From positions 7,369,501-7,433,500 of the forward strand of contig NC_083505.1 of assembly GCF_032362555.1 (NCBI RefSeq): DNA of 64,000 bases. The letters run 5' to 3'. The position numbers were made by a program, and so were the translations under genes. The notes below the pieces were generated by a model. The model was given only the letters and a program-made list of their open reading frames with translations. It did no database searches and was not told where the DNA came from. Numbering within the stretch: the stretch's first letter is position 1; every line of letters begins with the position of its first letter. This stretch comes from Amyelois transitella. Taxonomy: Eukaryota > Arthropoda > Insecta > Lepidoptera > Pyralidae. Shown piece by piece: positions 47,385-61,700 of this stretch.

Positions 47385-47510
47385 ATACCCATCACGTCTT
47401 TATCCCTTACAGGGTATATAGACAAGAGATATGTGCCGTATGTGGTTCCCGGCACTTGAGAATAGGACCATTCTATTTCTTTCCCATGGAAGTTGTAGAG
47501 GCGACTAAGA
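47385..47510. repeat. Rearranged family A fragments
   Basis: A reverse 3' end ('catcacgtctttatccctta') is directly joined to a forward head ('gtatgtggttcccggcactt', 'ttcccatggaagttgtagag'). This suggests two abutting partial insertions or an internal rearrangement. Confidence 0.5.
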
Positions 47511-48179
47511 GAATATGCACATTCATCCAGTGCAGCTTCTACCATGGTTCAATATGGGTTGGGTTACCTTCACCTGGTTGCGGAGAAGGCGGAAGAAACT
47601 AGCTCCTTTCCGTGTTAAAACCTAACGTACCCAGAATTTTGGGGTACTCTTAGTTCTTTATAATTGTCTCAAAAATCACTTTCCCGTCTCTCGTCCCATG
47701 ACTTTTAATGTGACCAAGAAAATACTTCAATACTCGTATTTCTTAGAAGTCCTTAATCGTAAGAACATTCAAAATTATAATATTAATTTATTACTTAATT
47801 TATTTTACGAGTAAATGTTTCATTAGGTATAATTTTTTATCATGTTTTATTAGTCGATCGTTTATTTGCAAGAATACAAAATATCTAAAACTAATTATGT
47901 ATAGATATAAGTACAAGTCTTTTAGTAATTGCAAAACAAGGATAGATTCAGGCAGACTTCAGGCATCATGGCAGGCAGGCAGTCATGTTTATATATAAGA
48001 TTGAAAAATATTTATTACTTGAGATTTTTATCACGATTGCAGCATTTTAAAATATAAGCTTCGATTTCTTTGAGGCGACGAGTAACATGTTGTCACAGCT
48101 CGTCTCAATCCCATCATCAAGCCATCTTTGAAGAAAAAGAAAGAATTTTTATTATCACATTATTTTGGTATCACATAGA

Positions 48180-48345
48180 TGCACGTTATTATGTTTACTT
48201 GCGGGGTTGGCAGAGCCAACAATCTCGAAAAGACCAAAAGGCCACGTTCAGCTTTTTTAATTGAGATTCAAATAGTTAGAGGTTGCTAGCCCATCCCCTA
48301 CAAAAAAAGGTCTTTAGTGCAGGGAACCACACGGCATTTGTGTCA
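48180..48345 (-). repeat. Family A SINE-like repeat, partial
   Basis: 'cttgcggggttggcagagcc', 'aacaatctcgaaaagaccaa', 'aggttgctagcccatcccct' and 'agggaaccacacggca'. The middle (the 'aagtttataagcc..' part) is deleted. Confidence 0.5.
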
Positions 48346-50527
48346 CTATGTGAAATAAGAATCTAATTTTGTAAATCTTCACCAAAAAAAATTCAATGGT
48401 AGGTAGGTACTCAACTGAGCACTCCATTTTAACTGTAGCCACTTCATCATACCCGGGAGGGTAGCATATTTTATTTATGAAGATAGAAATTAATAAATCA
48501 TTAACGCGCACGTGAGAACCCAGAAGAGCTGTTGAAGATTTTTCATCCGGAATGAAGTGATAACAGCTAATGACATGCATAACCGCCGACTCATCCGCTA
48601 AATCGCGGAAGTGATATTAAATTAATTAAAGAATAGAAATTCGAAGCTGCATAACTAAACAAAATCGCTGTCTTTTTACAATAAAATAATATCTAACAAT
48701 TGAAACTAGATTTTGAAGGTACTTGCAATGACGGCATTTAATTTCCGAGTTATTTGCGTTTTAGTAAAATCGGGTGAAAAAAGGGCAATTTTGCTGATTA
48801 ATATTCTATACCTAACAAATTTACTACAATTTGAAACAATTAAGACATCATTTCTAAGCAAATTTTTTTAAAAGAACATATTTAGTCAGGATGTTTAGAG
48901 CCTTTTAAGTAACTTTTAAACTAAATTTTCTCGAAACTAGATTTTTTCCATAATTTCAATTTTGCATGTAGTTACATTACAAAAAAAGTATTAAGGAATA
49001 TTCGTTTTAATGTAATCAATATCAAAAGGAACTGTTCTAGTTTTTATACATCCGGTTTTAACTCAATACCTTTTATGCACGGAACGCCACAAATATTGTC
49101 AGGGGTATCAGATTGAACAGTCAGAAATTTCCACCTGCTTTCAAAACACCTACCCACAACTAGGTTCATCCTGTGCCATAAAAATATCAGTGCAAATTAG
49201 TGAATATCAGAAAAGAATCGTTATTTTCCCACTGCAGTGTAAAATCCAGCCATCGGTAACTTCCACCGCACGTGACGATCCATTCTAAGCGCACGTTTAC
49301 TATGTAAATGAACTGACCACCACCGTCCAATTTTTTTTATTCTAACAACAAATATTGTCTTCAATGTTTACACTCCTGCTCTGTTTTCAGTCATGGTATT
49401 CGGTATGATATTCGGTTTTCTTTTTATTCCTCATTCATATTCATTTTAGAAATATCACAGCTATTTCCTTTGCAGGTACGAAGTATTCTTTTTACTACAA
49501 CAACAGAATAAAGCTAAATAGCAATTGACTACTTTCTTATTCAGCCAAGTTCTCTATATATTAATTGAACCTTTTATTTTAATACCTCCCTTGTACAAAT
49601 CCCCCGCCTGTAAATCTAACTCTTGTCGGCGCTTTTGTAACCAAATGTAATTGTAATTTGACCAGGAAAAGCTTAACTTCTCAGATTTCGACAACTTATG
49701 TCAACAAAATACTTCATAATTATACCCAGTAAGTACTTCTTATTTACATATTAACTAATACCTATGAAGGTTTTGTAAACTAATACCCATACTTGCATGA
49801 AGACCTTAATTTTTTATGATTAATCTGTGTTGTGCCACAAACAGCGTTTGCTGTTAGCCACATGTGAGGACGTTTAGAGGCTCCCTCGGGACTTCGCAGC
49901 CACTGCCCCGACATCATCATACAAATGGCACATTAGCGCGGTGTCCGTGCGTCGGACGCTCCTTATCTACCTCCCGACTAGTATATTTGTACGACAGCGG
50001 TTCGCCAGAGATTTAACACGGTCACCGGACAGTTAACGACCGATTAACCGTCCTCTGTAAAGAGAAGTTTAATTTAATACAAACGCGTGAAGTCCTTGAC
50101 ACTAACATCACTTGTTGGTTTTGGATTTATTTTTAATTACACCAATGAGGCGAGCAGTGGGCTACTTCATGCACGTTTCCGCGATCTTAGAATCAAATAA
50201 AAATAAAAAACTCCAAGTAATTATCGAGTTTTTCAATCATTCAGTTAATCCCAATATCAACGAAGATTTTTCTTGATATTAAATTTATGGCATCGAATCA
50301 CATTACCTATGACCCTAAAGAATGGCATGGTAGTTTAGCGTGGGATGGGCAGTAGGTCTGAAATAAACAGAGTCGGGCTCAGGCGCGATAACGCTGCTCG
50401 ATAAATCAGCCACTGTCGATGCGGGGCCGCCCCATTGCAGCTCGCGGGTTGATTTGTCGCGTCCATCGTATACCAATGTTGTAGTGTCGTGCCCTAGTGC
50501 CGTCTTACACTCAACTTGACTGCATTG
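48346..50527. other. Gene-free interval
   Basis: No exon recognised. AT-rich to ~49800, then two GC-richer, higher-complexity stretches (about 49850-50110 and 50300-50520) without repeat similarity inside the window. These are possible regulatory sequence (inference). Confidence 0.5.
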
Positions 50528-50645
50528 TTTGTTTATTCTTTATTGTAACAATTACAATTTGTAAAGTACAAAAGGCGGACTTAATGCTAATAGCATTATC
50601 TTTCATTAGGTTAAGCAGAGAACCTTTGTGTGGGTGATAATAATA
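50528..50645 (-). mobile_element. LINE 3' UTR fragment
   Basis: Matches the 3' UTR of the LINE at 39080-40492: 'gtttattctttattgtaaca', 'aaggcggacttaatgctaat', 'gagaacctttgtgtgggtga'. A short, severely truncated copy. Confidence 0.5.
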
Positions 50646-51439
50646 ATGATGTTTATATACGCATAAAGAACAGTGCACCACTAGATGCTTACCAAGTCAG
50701 CACGTAAAAACGTATCTATGAAATACCAGTATTACGAGTATATGTTTAGACAAATCTGTAGATTGTGGTATAGTTTGTTAGAGTAGAGTGTGTTAAACTA
50801 ATCAGAGGATGCAACCAGTACAAATGGGAAGATGATGATAACTAGATTGTACCTAACATTGATATCTAAATTTATTCCTGGAGACAGTGCTTTTTTGCCA
50901 TTGATGCCTACATCATCATAATTATATGTCAAATTTCCGTGAAATGAATTATGCTGTGCACAGCCTTTGTACATCATTTAAAAAACCCGTATAAAAGTCG
51001 AAAAAGTATCGATATTCATTGTTCCCTGCCCTGTGTCATTGACGAACTCTGCCAATAAAAACGTTCAGCAACATCCTCCCTACGCGGTCAAGAATATCTT
51101 AACTATTATTGTTAGTCTGCTTGCATAATCACTTGTCGTTTCTGGACATAAATACCAGACAATCTCTCTGATGTTTTTGTTTTCACTCATACAAACATCC
51201 AGTAAAGGAACTTTTTTTTACTTTAGAGTCTCATTACATTTAAAAATTATACGTTAATGAAAACTTTATACCGGCTAAACCTAAGATGTAGGAAAGGCAG
51301 GCAATTACAGTAAACTGCCTTCTGACCACCTCGGCTCTCATCAGGGGAACCTTACCAGCTAGAGTAAAATATAAGTACACATTCTTGAGCTTTTGTTAAA
51401 ATAACCTCAAGAAAACCTATAAAATCTCGTATATTTATT

Positions 51440-51635
51440 TTATTTTTTTGTTATGGGACAAATTACACTGATTGAGTTAGACTCGAAGTAAGTTCGAAAC
51501 TTGTGTTACGAGATACTAGATACCCAGGGCAATCAGAAAAAGTTCTTTTCTCATCATGCCCTGGCCGGTATTCGAACCCGGGACCTCTTCCTCCTCACAG
51601 ACAAGCGTACTACCGCTGCCCCACAGAGGCCGACG
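51440..51635 (-). repeat. tRNA-derived SINE (family C), reverse copy
   Basis: Reverse complement of the 44925 copy: 'ctgattgagttagactcgaa', 'gtgttacgagatactaga', 'tcttttctcatcatgccctg', 'actaccgctgccccacagag'. The A- and B-box segments are retained. It forms an inverted pair with the other copy ~6.3 kb away. Confidence 0.5.
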
Positions 51636-51639
51636 AATA

Positions 51640-54600
51640 TGATACAGAAAAGGTGAAGTTGTAGTTCACATTACAATTACGCTTTGCAGGTCATCAGCAC
51701 ACACTACCTACATAAAATTTCATCAGCAATATTTCAACATTACTAAGAATAAAAACCTGTTTATGGACAAGAAACGCTGACCCTTAATACTACTACTATG
51801 CTCTGGGTGACCTAATTTCAAATTAATACGCTTACGAAACCTCACTAAGCGGGTTCAAATGGCAGGCGGAGGGCGCTTACCCGGCGTCAAGCCATCACAA
51901 TCACATTATCGTGTGCAACAAACGAGCTAATAGTAGTTTGTTTAACTTTCTTGATTCTTCTCCATTACGCAAGTTAGCAAATAAATAGATTTATAGTTTC
52001 CGCCCCGTTCATTACTCGCATTGAATCGGAAGCAGGCGGTGACGTCCGAGCGCGTGGCATAAATCTGAATGAAACATAGTAAATAGTTCGAACGCGATAA
52101 CTTTCCCGACCCTGAAGAAAGTTTTCCTTTAGGAGTTGGAAAAATCTTATAGGGAAATTTAGTGAAATCAAGAACTATTGTAGCAAAAACTGTAGTTAAA
52201 ATGATGTTTATTACTATAGTGACTGTTGTTGCATACACTAAGCAAATGATCAATCAAATGACATCAAAATATAGTAGATATATAACGAATATAACCTATT
52301 CGTTATATATCTAACCAGAGAAACAGACATAAAAATAATAACAGAACCTATAACATTTCCTCATTTTTTTTCTCAAATGCATGCACTGCACAGTTAAGAA
52401 AAACAAGAGAGCCATAACTCTCGTGCCGGTTGATCAGATAGCATCGTAATGGCAGTAATGGATCCTGGTCAGCGGCCCGCATGCAAATAAATCTGCGAAC
52501 CGATGCAATGATGTGTGGAAAATGGGACTCACCCTTTGCCCACCGCGGCCGCTATGACATTTGCAGCCATAAAATAAAATAGGCAATTGCCCTTCTTCGT
52601 TTTAATAAAACATAATGTAAAATAGCCTGAACTCTGGCATTGTTAGTAGGTACATTTTTATAATTTAATTTATATTGATCTGAGCATAAAGTTAATCTAT
52701 ATCTACAAGTAATCCCGCTCAATAACACGCTCATACTCGGTACTCACTGTTAAAAAAATTAGTTCATTATTTTATTGCGACCTTATTCCCCTGAGTCACT
52801 TCTGTTTTTTATATAAACTTGCCACCCTTTTTTTGAATAGAAACGATAAAAAATAATAAAACCATTATAAAAATGGGAATTTAAATCACTAAATTAAATA
52901 AATTCTTACTGGCAGTTTGAGTAAGTTAGCGGAGGGGTAGTTAGTTGGGGTCAAATTTTAAGACGGCCGACTGTTGGAGTAACTTGTACCTGCTGCTGTT
53001 TTATCCGGGAAGTGGGTAGCGATAAAAGTCAGGGCAAATGGCAGTCAATAAAATAAATAGCAAAAGCTTGGTGTTCTGTAAATAAGTTGATGCTCAGAGA
53101 AAATATAGAGAGTACAGAACTTATGAACCAGCCAATCTAATGTTAACAGTTTATTTTGCTTATACAGATAAAATAAGTGAATTAGTTTACTTCTAATAAC
53201 GAACTGTGTGATACGAGGTGGTGTAATAAAAAAAAACTTTTTTTAAATTTGCTGAAATTTTAAATATATGTGGCATATGTCAATAGAATTATAAGTTCGT
53301 GTGGCATCATAATCGGTTAAGTAGATTTTGAGATATTCATAATTTTGTAAGAATTTAAAGTGTTCGTGAGATCTTAGTTCGCAGCGAACAACTAGTAAGT
53401 ATACAATTTTGTATTGTAACAATTCTGTATTTTCTTATTTTATGTCGCTCAGGGCGACGATCGCCTTTTTTATTGGCGCCTCGATAGCTCTCGAAACAAC
53501 GAGTGTGACGCGCAGCGGCGGGCGCATATTGCATCTTTGCTGACTCCACAGATTATACGCGAAGATTAGAAATAGAATTCTCCGTGGTCCGAGGCACTGT
53601 TTTTTGCAAATACATATGCTTAATACTTATTTTATTCACAAAATTAAGCATGAGTATCTAAGTAATACCTATAATACTTCGCCATTATTGTTTTTTAAAT
53701 TTTATTAAATTGTCCTGAAAGCATGAGGATGTGGTGAGGTCGTGACACTATAAAATTGTACTTAAAATGATGTGTTACTTTTACCCACTCAATATATACA
53801 GAATGATACTTTTAAGGGTTCTATTTTCACGTTTGGACAATGAAACAAAGTAGGTATCCATGACACAGGTTGCCGGAAGTTAGTTTTATAATGTTATAAT
53901 TGAATAGTAAAAACGGAATAAATAAATTTTGATACCGATTGGTTTGTAGAAAAAGAACATAAATTATCTTCGAGTACAGTTGGTTCAATACAAAGAACTA
54001 TATATCTGTTTGTTAATGTAAATATAGAGGCTACCACAATAACGTATTCAATGTGTATCGCCTCGTGTCGCGTCTCCGCTCCAAGATAGATGTATTAATT
54101 TGTAAGAATTTGTCGTCGGACCCTCGCGCGGACCCCACTGCGCGGGATTCCAATCACGCACAACAAGCTCAGTAATTGCACGTAATAATTTCTTTAAATA
54201 GCTTCACTAGTTTGCGGCGGTCCAGTGATGAGAGGGAGTTAGATACTGACCACTAAATCCGATAATGATGTAGAAGGTTTCATCTATATTCTTTTTCTAT
54301 AGAATGTTATGATACTTTCGTGGCATGTTACTGCGTGAAGTGAAAAAACTACTACTTTTAGATCAATGGCTTAGAGGAGCAGTAAAGTCTATATGTGTTT
54401 ACCTCGATCCATGAAGTAAGCACTCCAGTTTATCTTATGTAATAACCACTCTAGGTATAGATACTACTCAAGAGTTCCATTTAGTTAATACTCTACTAAA
54501 TTTGTTTATACTCAATTATACTTATTTTCGGGCCGTATGCTTTCTTGTAGTCCAAAGAAATATCTTTCTAAGCAAATAATTTTATGACAAAATTACAGTG

Positions 54601-55224
54601 TTTCGAGGATAATAATAATAATAAAAGGCAAGAGATAAAAAACACTGTCATTTGGTTTTTACGAGGTCCAAGTGAACGACCTCTGATACGTTTTATTTGT
54701 ATTGGCAGTATTAGCACAAATTAGTTAAAGTACATAAGTAAAGCTTTATAAAAAGATGACATTTTGGGCTGAATCTCACATACATATGTATATCTCTTTA
54801 CACAGCATAGTCATCAAAGCTGTTCACCTAAACAGAAGTGTAGTCGAAATATTCATTCAAATGTAGTAGGTTAAGTACTATTAATTAATAATAATGTGGT
54901 ACCTACAGTACAAGTATAGATGAATTTTATTTTCATATGCAAGGCAAAACTGTTTCAAGTCGTCGATTTACTACCAAAATTTTTAATATATATATATAAA
55001 TTTTTAAAAATAACCCCTAATTAAGGATATGTGGTATGTAATAGATTTACTTATTAACATATAAAAAATTCCCTGATCAACGAATCACATATAGGTGCAG
55101 CGTTTACCGAAATGAGTGAGAATGCTTATGGGTATTAAATACCCTTGTGACTCAAGAGAAACCCGTGTACCCGTGATTTGAATCTAGAATAACTTGGGGA
55201 TGTCCTGATGGACTCGGGAAGTGG
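51640..55224. other. Gene-free interval with a 16-bp hairpin and GC-richer islands
   Basis: No coding exon supported. An inverted repeat, 52276-52291 and 52297-52312 ('agatatataacgaata'), has a 5-nt loop. Higher-complexity islands occur at about 52410-52560, 53440-53600 and 54050-54250. Confidence 0.5.
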
Positions 55225-55460
55225 CGAAAGAATTGGAGGCAATACCTGTACGGTGAAAAGGGATAGCAAAAGAACCTCTTTGAAGAACGTAGCATTCTTT
55301 AGTATCCTATATATTCTTCTTTAGTATTCTGTATATAGATTCTTTGTAGGAGTAGAACTTTATAGTTGGAAGTCTTTTTTAAGAAAGTCTGGGGCAAGCT
55401 GATTATTGACAATGATATAGAGCTGACATAAAATGTGAAGATTTCTACGGTTACGGATGG
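55225..55460 (-). mobile_element. Degenerate LINE fragment
   Basis: 'ggcaatacctgtacggtgaa', 'gaacgtagcattcttt', 'gattattgacaatgatatag' and 'ataaaatgtgaagatttcta' align with the C-terminal coding part of the LINE at 39080-40492, with a local internal duplication and many changes. It is an old relative of that copy. Confidence 0.5.
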
Positions 55461-58400
55461 TTTACTTAAAAGCTGCTGTTGACCTTTTTTTCCACAGCTA
55501 CACTTCTCCACTCTCAGTGATGTATGGAATTAGCGCCGGCGTGTCAAGCCGTCGCCGAGGGCCGCCGGTCCCGCGGGGCTCGTCAGCGCTGGACAAACCT
55601 AATCCAATCACGGCTATAGCCGATGCACACGCCTACGCCGCCACTTGTTCCAAATACTTCTGGATAATAGCTTTTTAGGTAACATAGCTCATGTAAACTT
55701 TTTTATTTTATTGATTTAGCTATTAAAATACCCTACTTTCTATGTTTCAAATACATACAAGACCCTAGGAACAACGCCAATAATAGGAACTCCAAAATTA
55801 TAACCCTTGATTATCATTTGCAAATTGGGCGGGAAGAATAAAACTGGCACACAAACATTGAGGAAAATTCAAATGTAAAAAGGATGAACAATAATTCAAA
55901 AAGCCATACCAAAGTGCAATATAAAAAAATAAATGTAAATCGTAAGCGATTGAGTCGTCAATAAAATAAAGTAGGTACTGATAAGGCGAGAAGCCTACGT
56001 TACGCAGTCATGGTACGACTGCTACGAGGCTACGAACTGTAGGCGCGGCGTAGCGTCGTAGCACATTTAATTTACCTAAGCATCTTAGCGCTATCTGTTT
56101 TGCGCCCGCGTCGGGAATTATGCTAATGACGAATTGTAAGTCTCTTATCATTCTTTGTCTATACAGCCAGGAAACAATATAGCAGTGAGAACTAATAGTG
56201 ACATAATTATTTATTGCTCTCAAAGATCTACGTTATTTGTATAAGTAAATACAATTTTGCGTGTCCATTTGAGAAAACTAATTCAAATAGCTAAAAAAGT
56301 TCTTATTGGTTAAATATTCGCTGCTTTATGTCATGAGTACTTTGCGTCTTGTGCATTAAATTAATTGATTCATTAATTCAGCCAATAAGGTTGACGTAAG
56401 AGATTATGTGAGACTATTGATAAAACTTATACATACAATTTCTTTATCATTACACTTAGTTAAAACAAACTGATGAGCGCTAAGTTTTGAATAAGTACAC
56501 TATTATTGCCGTGACACCTACGCTCAATTAGATACAAAACGAATCGCTGTGCTATTACAAAAGATGAGGTGTATTAGAGGTGCATAAGCCGAAGGAGTCC
56601 CTCGGCTCTAATGGCCCGCGGAGGGGACGGTAAGTCAGCGGCGATATCGGTGAATCAATGACCGCTATGATACATGGGATTAGCCGTTTATAGTTTTAGC
56701 TTTGGTGGGACCCACGAATTAATACTGTGGAAATATCTTCGCTATTAATTTTATGGATGGTGCACATATTACATTCATATAATATCTTTAGGTATATTCG
56801 TAACATATCACGTCTTTATCACATATGAGCTAGACAGAGTGTGACAAAACTCAAGAGACTACATTTAGCTTTTAACTGAACGCTCTATATCCTAAGTTTA
56901 CAAGACTTTCTCTAAAAGTTTGAAATTGGATTTTTACAGATGAAGATGACATATTTTTATTACAGTCATGTCCAGTTCAGAACTCAATATTGGTCATTAA
57001 CGAACAATACCAAATTGTATGTACCCAGCGAACCCCAGGCAGTCATAGCGGCTAACACGGTATGGGTAATTACACTGTGATAATGATATGGTCATCTAGT
57101 TTATTATGACCATAATTTTTAAAAAATATAAAAAAGAACACCTGTCAACAGCATTGTTGTCAAATCGGGTAACACGTTTAGGGGTCCTAGTTAAGGGTGT
57201 GTCACTGCGGGTCTGTTTTAAAGAGCCCAGCCCTTGTTAGCGCGAACGTGCCGCGGCGCGCCGGTAAACACGTGGGAGATAACAATCTATTTGGATTGCC
57301 TCTATATTTCATTTTTCTCGTTTTTCCCGTATCCGACGTTAACTAGATACAGGCGCCGATCACGGAGACAGAATAAAGGGAATACGGGCTGGATTCTTTC
57401 GACATTTCATGTGTGTTTTGGAATGTTTGAAAGGTGTAAATTATTGTTTATTTCTGGAGGTGTGCAAATACATTTATTGTGAAACACAAAAATTCCCAGG
57501 ATCAAAAGTTTCTGCTGAAGTTCATGTATCATGTAGAAATCGGCAAAGTTACAGATATAATACCATAGGCACAGGGAATTTTCAGTTTATTTGTTTTAAA
57601 CATAGTAAGTTTATTTGTTACCAACATAATAACTTCAGGTTCAAATGTATTTGTATTGATTGAAAAATTACTATTTTGAACAGAGAGAACAGAGTGAAAT
57701 ATGAGTAATTACTACATAGATAAAGAAGCTGTACACGCGGTTAGTTAGAGGAAGTTTACACTAGAGTATCCGCGGTCAGCTGATGAGTTGTGCACACAGC
57801 CCACACCCCGTGTTGACACTACTCAGTGTAATGCAATCACTGGTGCCAAGGACTGGTACGCAACCTGCATTTTATATAAAACTAATATAAGTGACTACTC
57901 CAATAAATAAATATATGTTTTGTTAATAACATTTTAGGGGAAATTCCCATGAGTTGTTGCGTTGCAACGTAAAATTAAAAAGAGCATTATCTTGAACATT
58001 TACTAAGATATCACACGTAGTACGTAGTTTCTTAGAGTTTAAAACCAGATGATATGATCTTTGATATAATAAAATACCTATCAGATTGCACAACAGGTTA
58101 TGTCAATTTGTAGATGGTTTCAATTAGGCGGCACATTATATAAAAAAAATCCTTCAAAAAGTTCTGACCTGCAGAGTACTTAAGGACAGATAATAAGTAT
58201 TAGGGTATATAATATTAGTCTCTTAAAACAGTATTGATTTTGACTTCCCCTCAGGATTGATGTAGGGTGAAGAAAAGTGAAACAAAGATTTTCACAACGA
58301 ATATAGAATAAGAACAATTACACTTTTATTGCTTATTTATTTAGATATTTTTAGTTCTAACAAAAGTTAAATTAGCTATAATGTACCTGCTACTGACGCT

Positions 58401-60401
58401 GCTATATAAACTCTGTGAACTGAGCTTTCGAGTGGTACCTTTTCCACTCGTTATGGATACTCTCTGAAGGGGTTTCATTTTTTCTAAAGTGCGCGCTCGT
58501 TTGCCTGCGAATGGGCCACTTAACCACGGAGACAAGCATCGATGTACTATGTGGAACATTTCCCTCTTCAACTAAGTGCATTAGGTACCTATCTTCATGC
58601 AGCCAATAATAGTTACGCCACGCATTTCACTTGTTTCCGTTCGGGTAGTAAAATTTAGCGACCCATCCATAGAATTCTCAATAAACCAATGATCGCTTTT
58701 GATACAACAAAATCGTCTTGTGTGTCGTTAATGCTTTCATAAAATGCCGTCGGGTTTACGAGTGCGTCAAGCAATCGGCTCGTTATCAATAGTAGGTGCA
58801 GAAGGCAGAGGATCGAATATAACTCGGGACGTGACCGAGATACCAAGGGTCTTCCTGAAAGGTATAAACGCATACAAACTCCATTTATAGACAAGATCGT
58901 CGCCTATTCTGATAGAAAGAAACATACGAAATATTCACTCAATTCCATCATTGTGCATGCAGCTGAGCGTGGCCTTTGAGTCTTTGCGAGTCTGTTGACT
59001 CTATCTACCTCATAAGGGATGAAGAAGTAAAGATTATTAATTATTATTATGTACTTTAATTCTAGAGACATGCTTACATTGACGGTGTCGTCTGAATTCT
59101 AACATTAGTAAGAACTACGCCCTTCTTACATGTTTTTGATCACAACTTTATCTCAACAACTTAAGAGTAACATGAAATACCTATCTTTATGTATTAAGCT
59201 TACTTAATATTGTATAATCTACCACATTAATGAATAGGTATGAATAAGATTTATTAGGTACTTTTAGAGTCACTAATTCGTGTTTGATGTACCTAAATCT
59301 ACGCGAAGGGTTTTGTAACAATTTTTACCTTGACTATCTTCCCGCTTGTCAAATTTATTACAAAGATATTCCTGCGTTACGTTCGAGTTAGCGTCAAACC
59401 CTTGTCTCTATCATTCAACGAAATATCAATATTTCATAGTTATTGTATATATTGTACCATGTATCCTGATGGTAGTACAGTGTAAGATGCATTCCATATT
59501 TTAAAAGGAGTAGGACTACATAAATCAATTTTAAATACTTAAATTGTTTGATAAATGTAAGTAGATAACTAAAGACATAATAAATATATCTTCATATCAA
59601 TCAAAATTGAATTAATAAACCCCCGGCTAAATGATGCCATATATAGACAGACAAACAGACAAACGTTAAACTTTATAACACCCCTCTTTTTTCCGTCGGG
59701 GGTTAATAAAAGTAAAACAGTACCTTAAAAAAATACCTACTTTTTTACTAGTAAATCTAATTAACACAAGCATTGTAATAATCATCGTGGTATAATTGGT
59801 ATAATATCCGTGAAAATGCAGAAACGATGCACGAAATCACTAATTTTGAACCCCTCTGATACGGTCTGGCTCGGCATAACCGCAACCACGCAGCGTGCGA
59901 AAGCTAAGCACGGAGTAAAGTAAATTCCACCATAACACTCGTTCAGTACTCTGTGGCTATGAGCCACGAACATTTGATTCTTATTCATAGACGAGGGTGC
60001 GCGGCCGCGACCTAACGATTTGATAATGTATTCACTTGATAAAGCGGAAGGTACTTCGCGAGAGGCGTATTAAAAAACCAATTACAGCGTGACTAAATCG
60101 CGACGCCGCTCTCGGCTATTTGTCAGACTCCGAAGGGATAAAAAGTATATTCTAAATTTAATTTCACGCAATTTTCAAAATTGGGGGACAGTCGGAAATA
60201 TTATTTTATTGAGCGCCGGTTATGAAGTTTATTAATAGGATGTTAGGTCGTTTAAATTGGAACAATGGTTATCAGGGCTTCACAAAGTGGTTGATTATAA
60301 CTGAGGTCCAATTTGCGAACCAATTTAAATTAGCCGACGAGAAAATGCGAAATAGGTAACCGATTTTTTTAATGTGCCCTTATTACTACTTAGATTATTA
60401 C
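55461..60401. other. Gene-free interval with several GC-richer islands
   Basis: No supported exon. GC-richer unique-looking stretches lie at about 55500-55680, 55980-56130, 56550-56720, 57160-57400 (with a CACGTG E-box near 57270) and 59850-60160. Degenerate family A pieces lie at 56806-56915 and 58945-59035, and a repeat end 'ttttttccgtcgggggttaa' near 59640-59712. Confidence 0.5.
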
Positions 60402-60675
60402 AAACATACATACATATAAATCACGTCACTCAATATCACGTCTATATCCCTTGGGGGGGTAAGACAAAGACAATTAATAGTCTTGAAAAGACTGATAGGC
60501 CACGTTCAGCTGTTTGGCTTAAATATAGATTTGAGATTTAAATAGTGGCAGGTTGCTAGCCCATCACCTACAAGAAGAATCTTAAGACTAATAAAGCCTT
60601 TCTCTTAGTCGCCTTTAACGATATCCATGGGTAAGATCTCGAGTGGTCCTATTCTAAAGTGCTGGAAACCACACT
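60402..60675 (-). repeat. Family A SINE-like repeat, near full length
   Basis: 'cacgtctatatcccttgggg', 'gactgataggccacgttcag', 'ggcaggttgctagcccatca', 'cgatatccatgggtaagatc', 'tattctaaagtgctggaaac'. The cleanest reverse copy in the gene desert. Confidence 0.5.
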
Positions 60676-61617
60676 CCATCATTTTCCGAGAATTGCAAAG
60701 AGGCACTTTAACATTGCGTAAAGAACTATGGACTAAACTAGATTACGATCTTGTTACTGAGGCAAGAAAAAAGTAACTTACTCACTTCTGGATAGTGGTC
60801 TCCAATGGACCCTGGTCACTTCCCCAATAATCACGAAGTAGACAATAATGAAATGAGATAATGGTGTAACAACACATTACTCCCGTTACTGGTACGCTGT
60901 TTTGAATTACAATGGAATCTTAATGTTTGGATTATATATATATGATTTATAAAATCAGAACCACTAAATAGAGAAAATAGGTTTAAAAGAAAAAAATATC
61001 AATAAAATTTATGAAATATCCCCCAAGCCACCGTTCACCATAATCCCTTTAGCGAGGGAAAAACTTCAAAAGTTAGTGCGGGCGTCGTGGGGTCGGGAAT
61101 TTTTGATCTCTATTAAATTGTTTCAAATCGTTTAACTTGTCGCGGCTCAATCAGTGTGGGGCGTGCCGCATGGCGCCGCTTTCACGGTGCCTGCCTCCAA
61201 TACTGATGCTGGTGCTTCGCTGAAAGATGCGTGATTGTATTCTAAATAATACACACCAGTTTTATCATTTTTTGTTATTATTTTAAAACGTAGAAACAGA
61301 TATGTTTTATAGTCGGTCACTCCATAAATATATTGATGTACTTAATTAATATTTTATCTCCATCGTTATAGTCCTGACCATAAATCGCGACAGTGGCGGA
61401 GGGTCTCAGTTCGGGCGCATCACTGCAAAACTGATTTATTCTCTGGTGATATTTTATAGCGCAGTTTGTTCCGCCGTTATTGTATTAGGGCAGCCATTTG
61501 TTACGTCGTCCTACTCCCACCTCACTGAAACTATACTTAAATGTCACTACATTTTTATAAAATTTAAAATATTCAACCTCTTATTGCTAAGCCGACGAGC
61601 TTGTACATTAATAAGTG

Positions 61618-61700
61618 AGGATAAAGCGAAACAAGTATGCAGGGATCGTGACAAGTGGAAAGACGACGTCTCTGCCTACCACTCCAGAATGAAAGCCTAT
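61618..61700 (+). mobile_element. LINE 3'-coding-end fragment
   Basis: 'gaggataaagcgaaacaagt', 'atgcagggatcgtgacaagt' and 'gacgtctctgcctacc' match the last codons (EAKEVCRDRGKWKEVVSAYP) of the LINE at 8903-11451. No (TATG)n tail follows, so it is eroded. Confidence 0.5.

Noticed and set aside
57234..57663. Two plus-strand frames of 82 and 84 codons
   Set aside because: No domain, no splice context, and composition like surrounding non-coding DNA.
58341..58571. 76-codon minus-strand frame
   Set aside because: No recognisable domain, flanked by AT-rich sequence on both sides, no splice partner.
58655..58894. 79-codon minus-strand frame with hydrophobic stretch
   Set aside because: No initiation context or homologue recognised; lies in the gene desert and has no plausible splicing partner.
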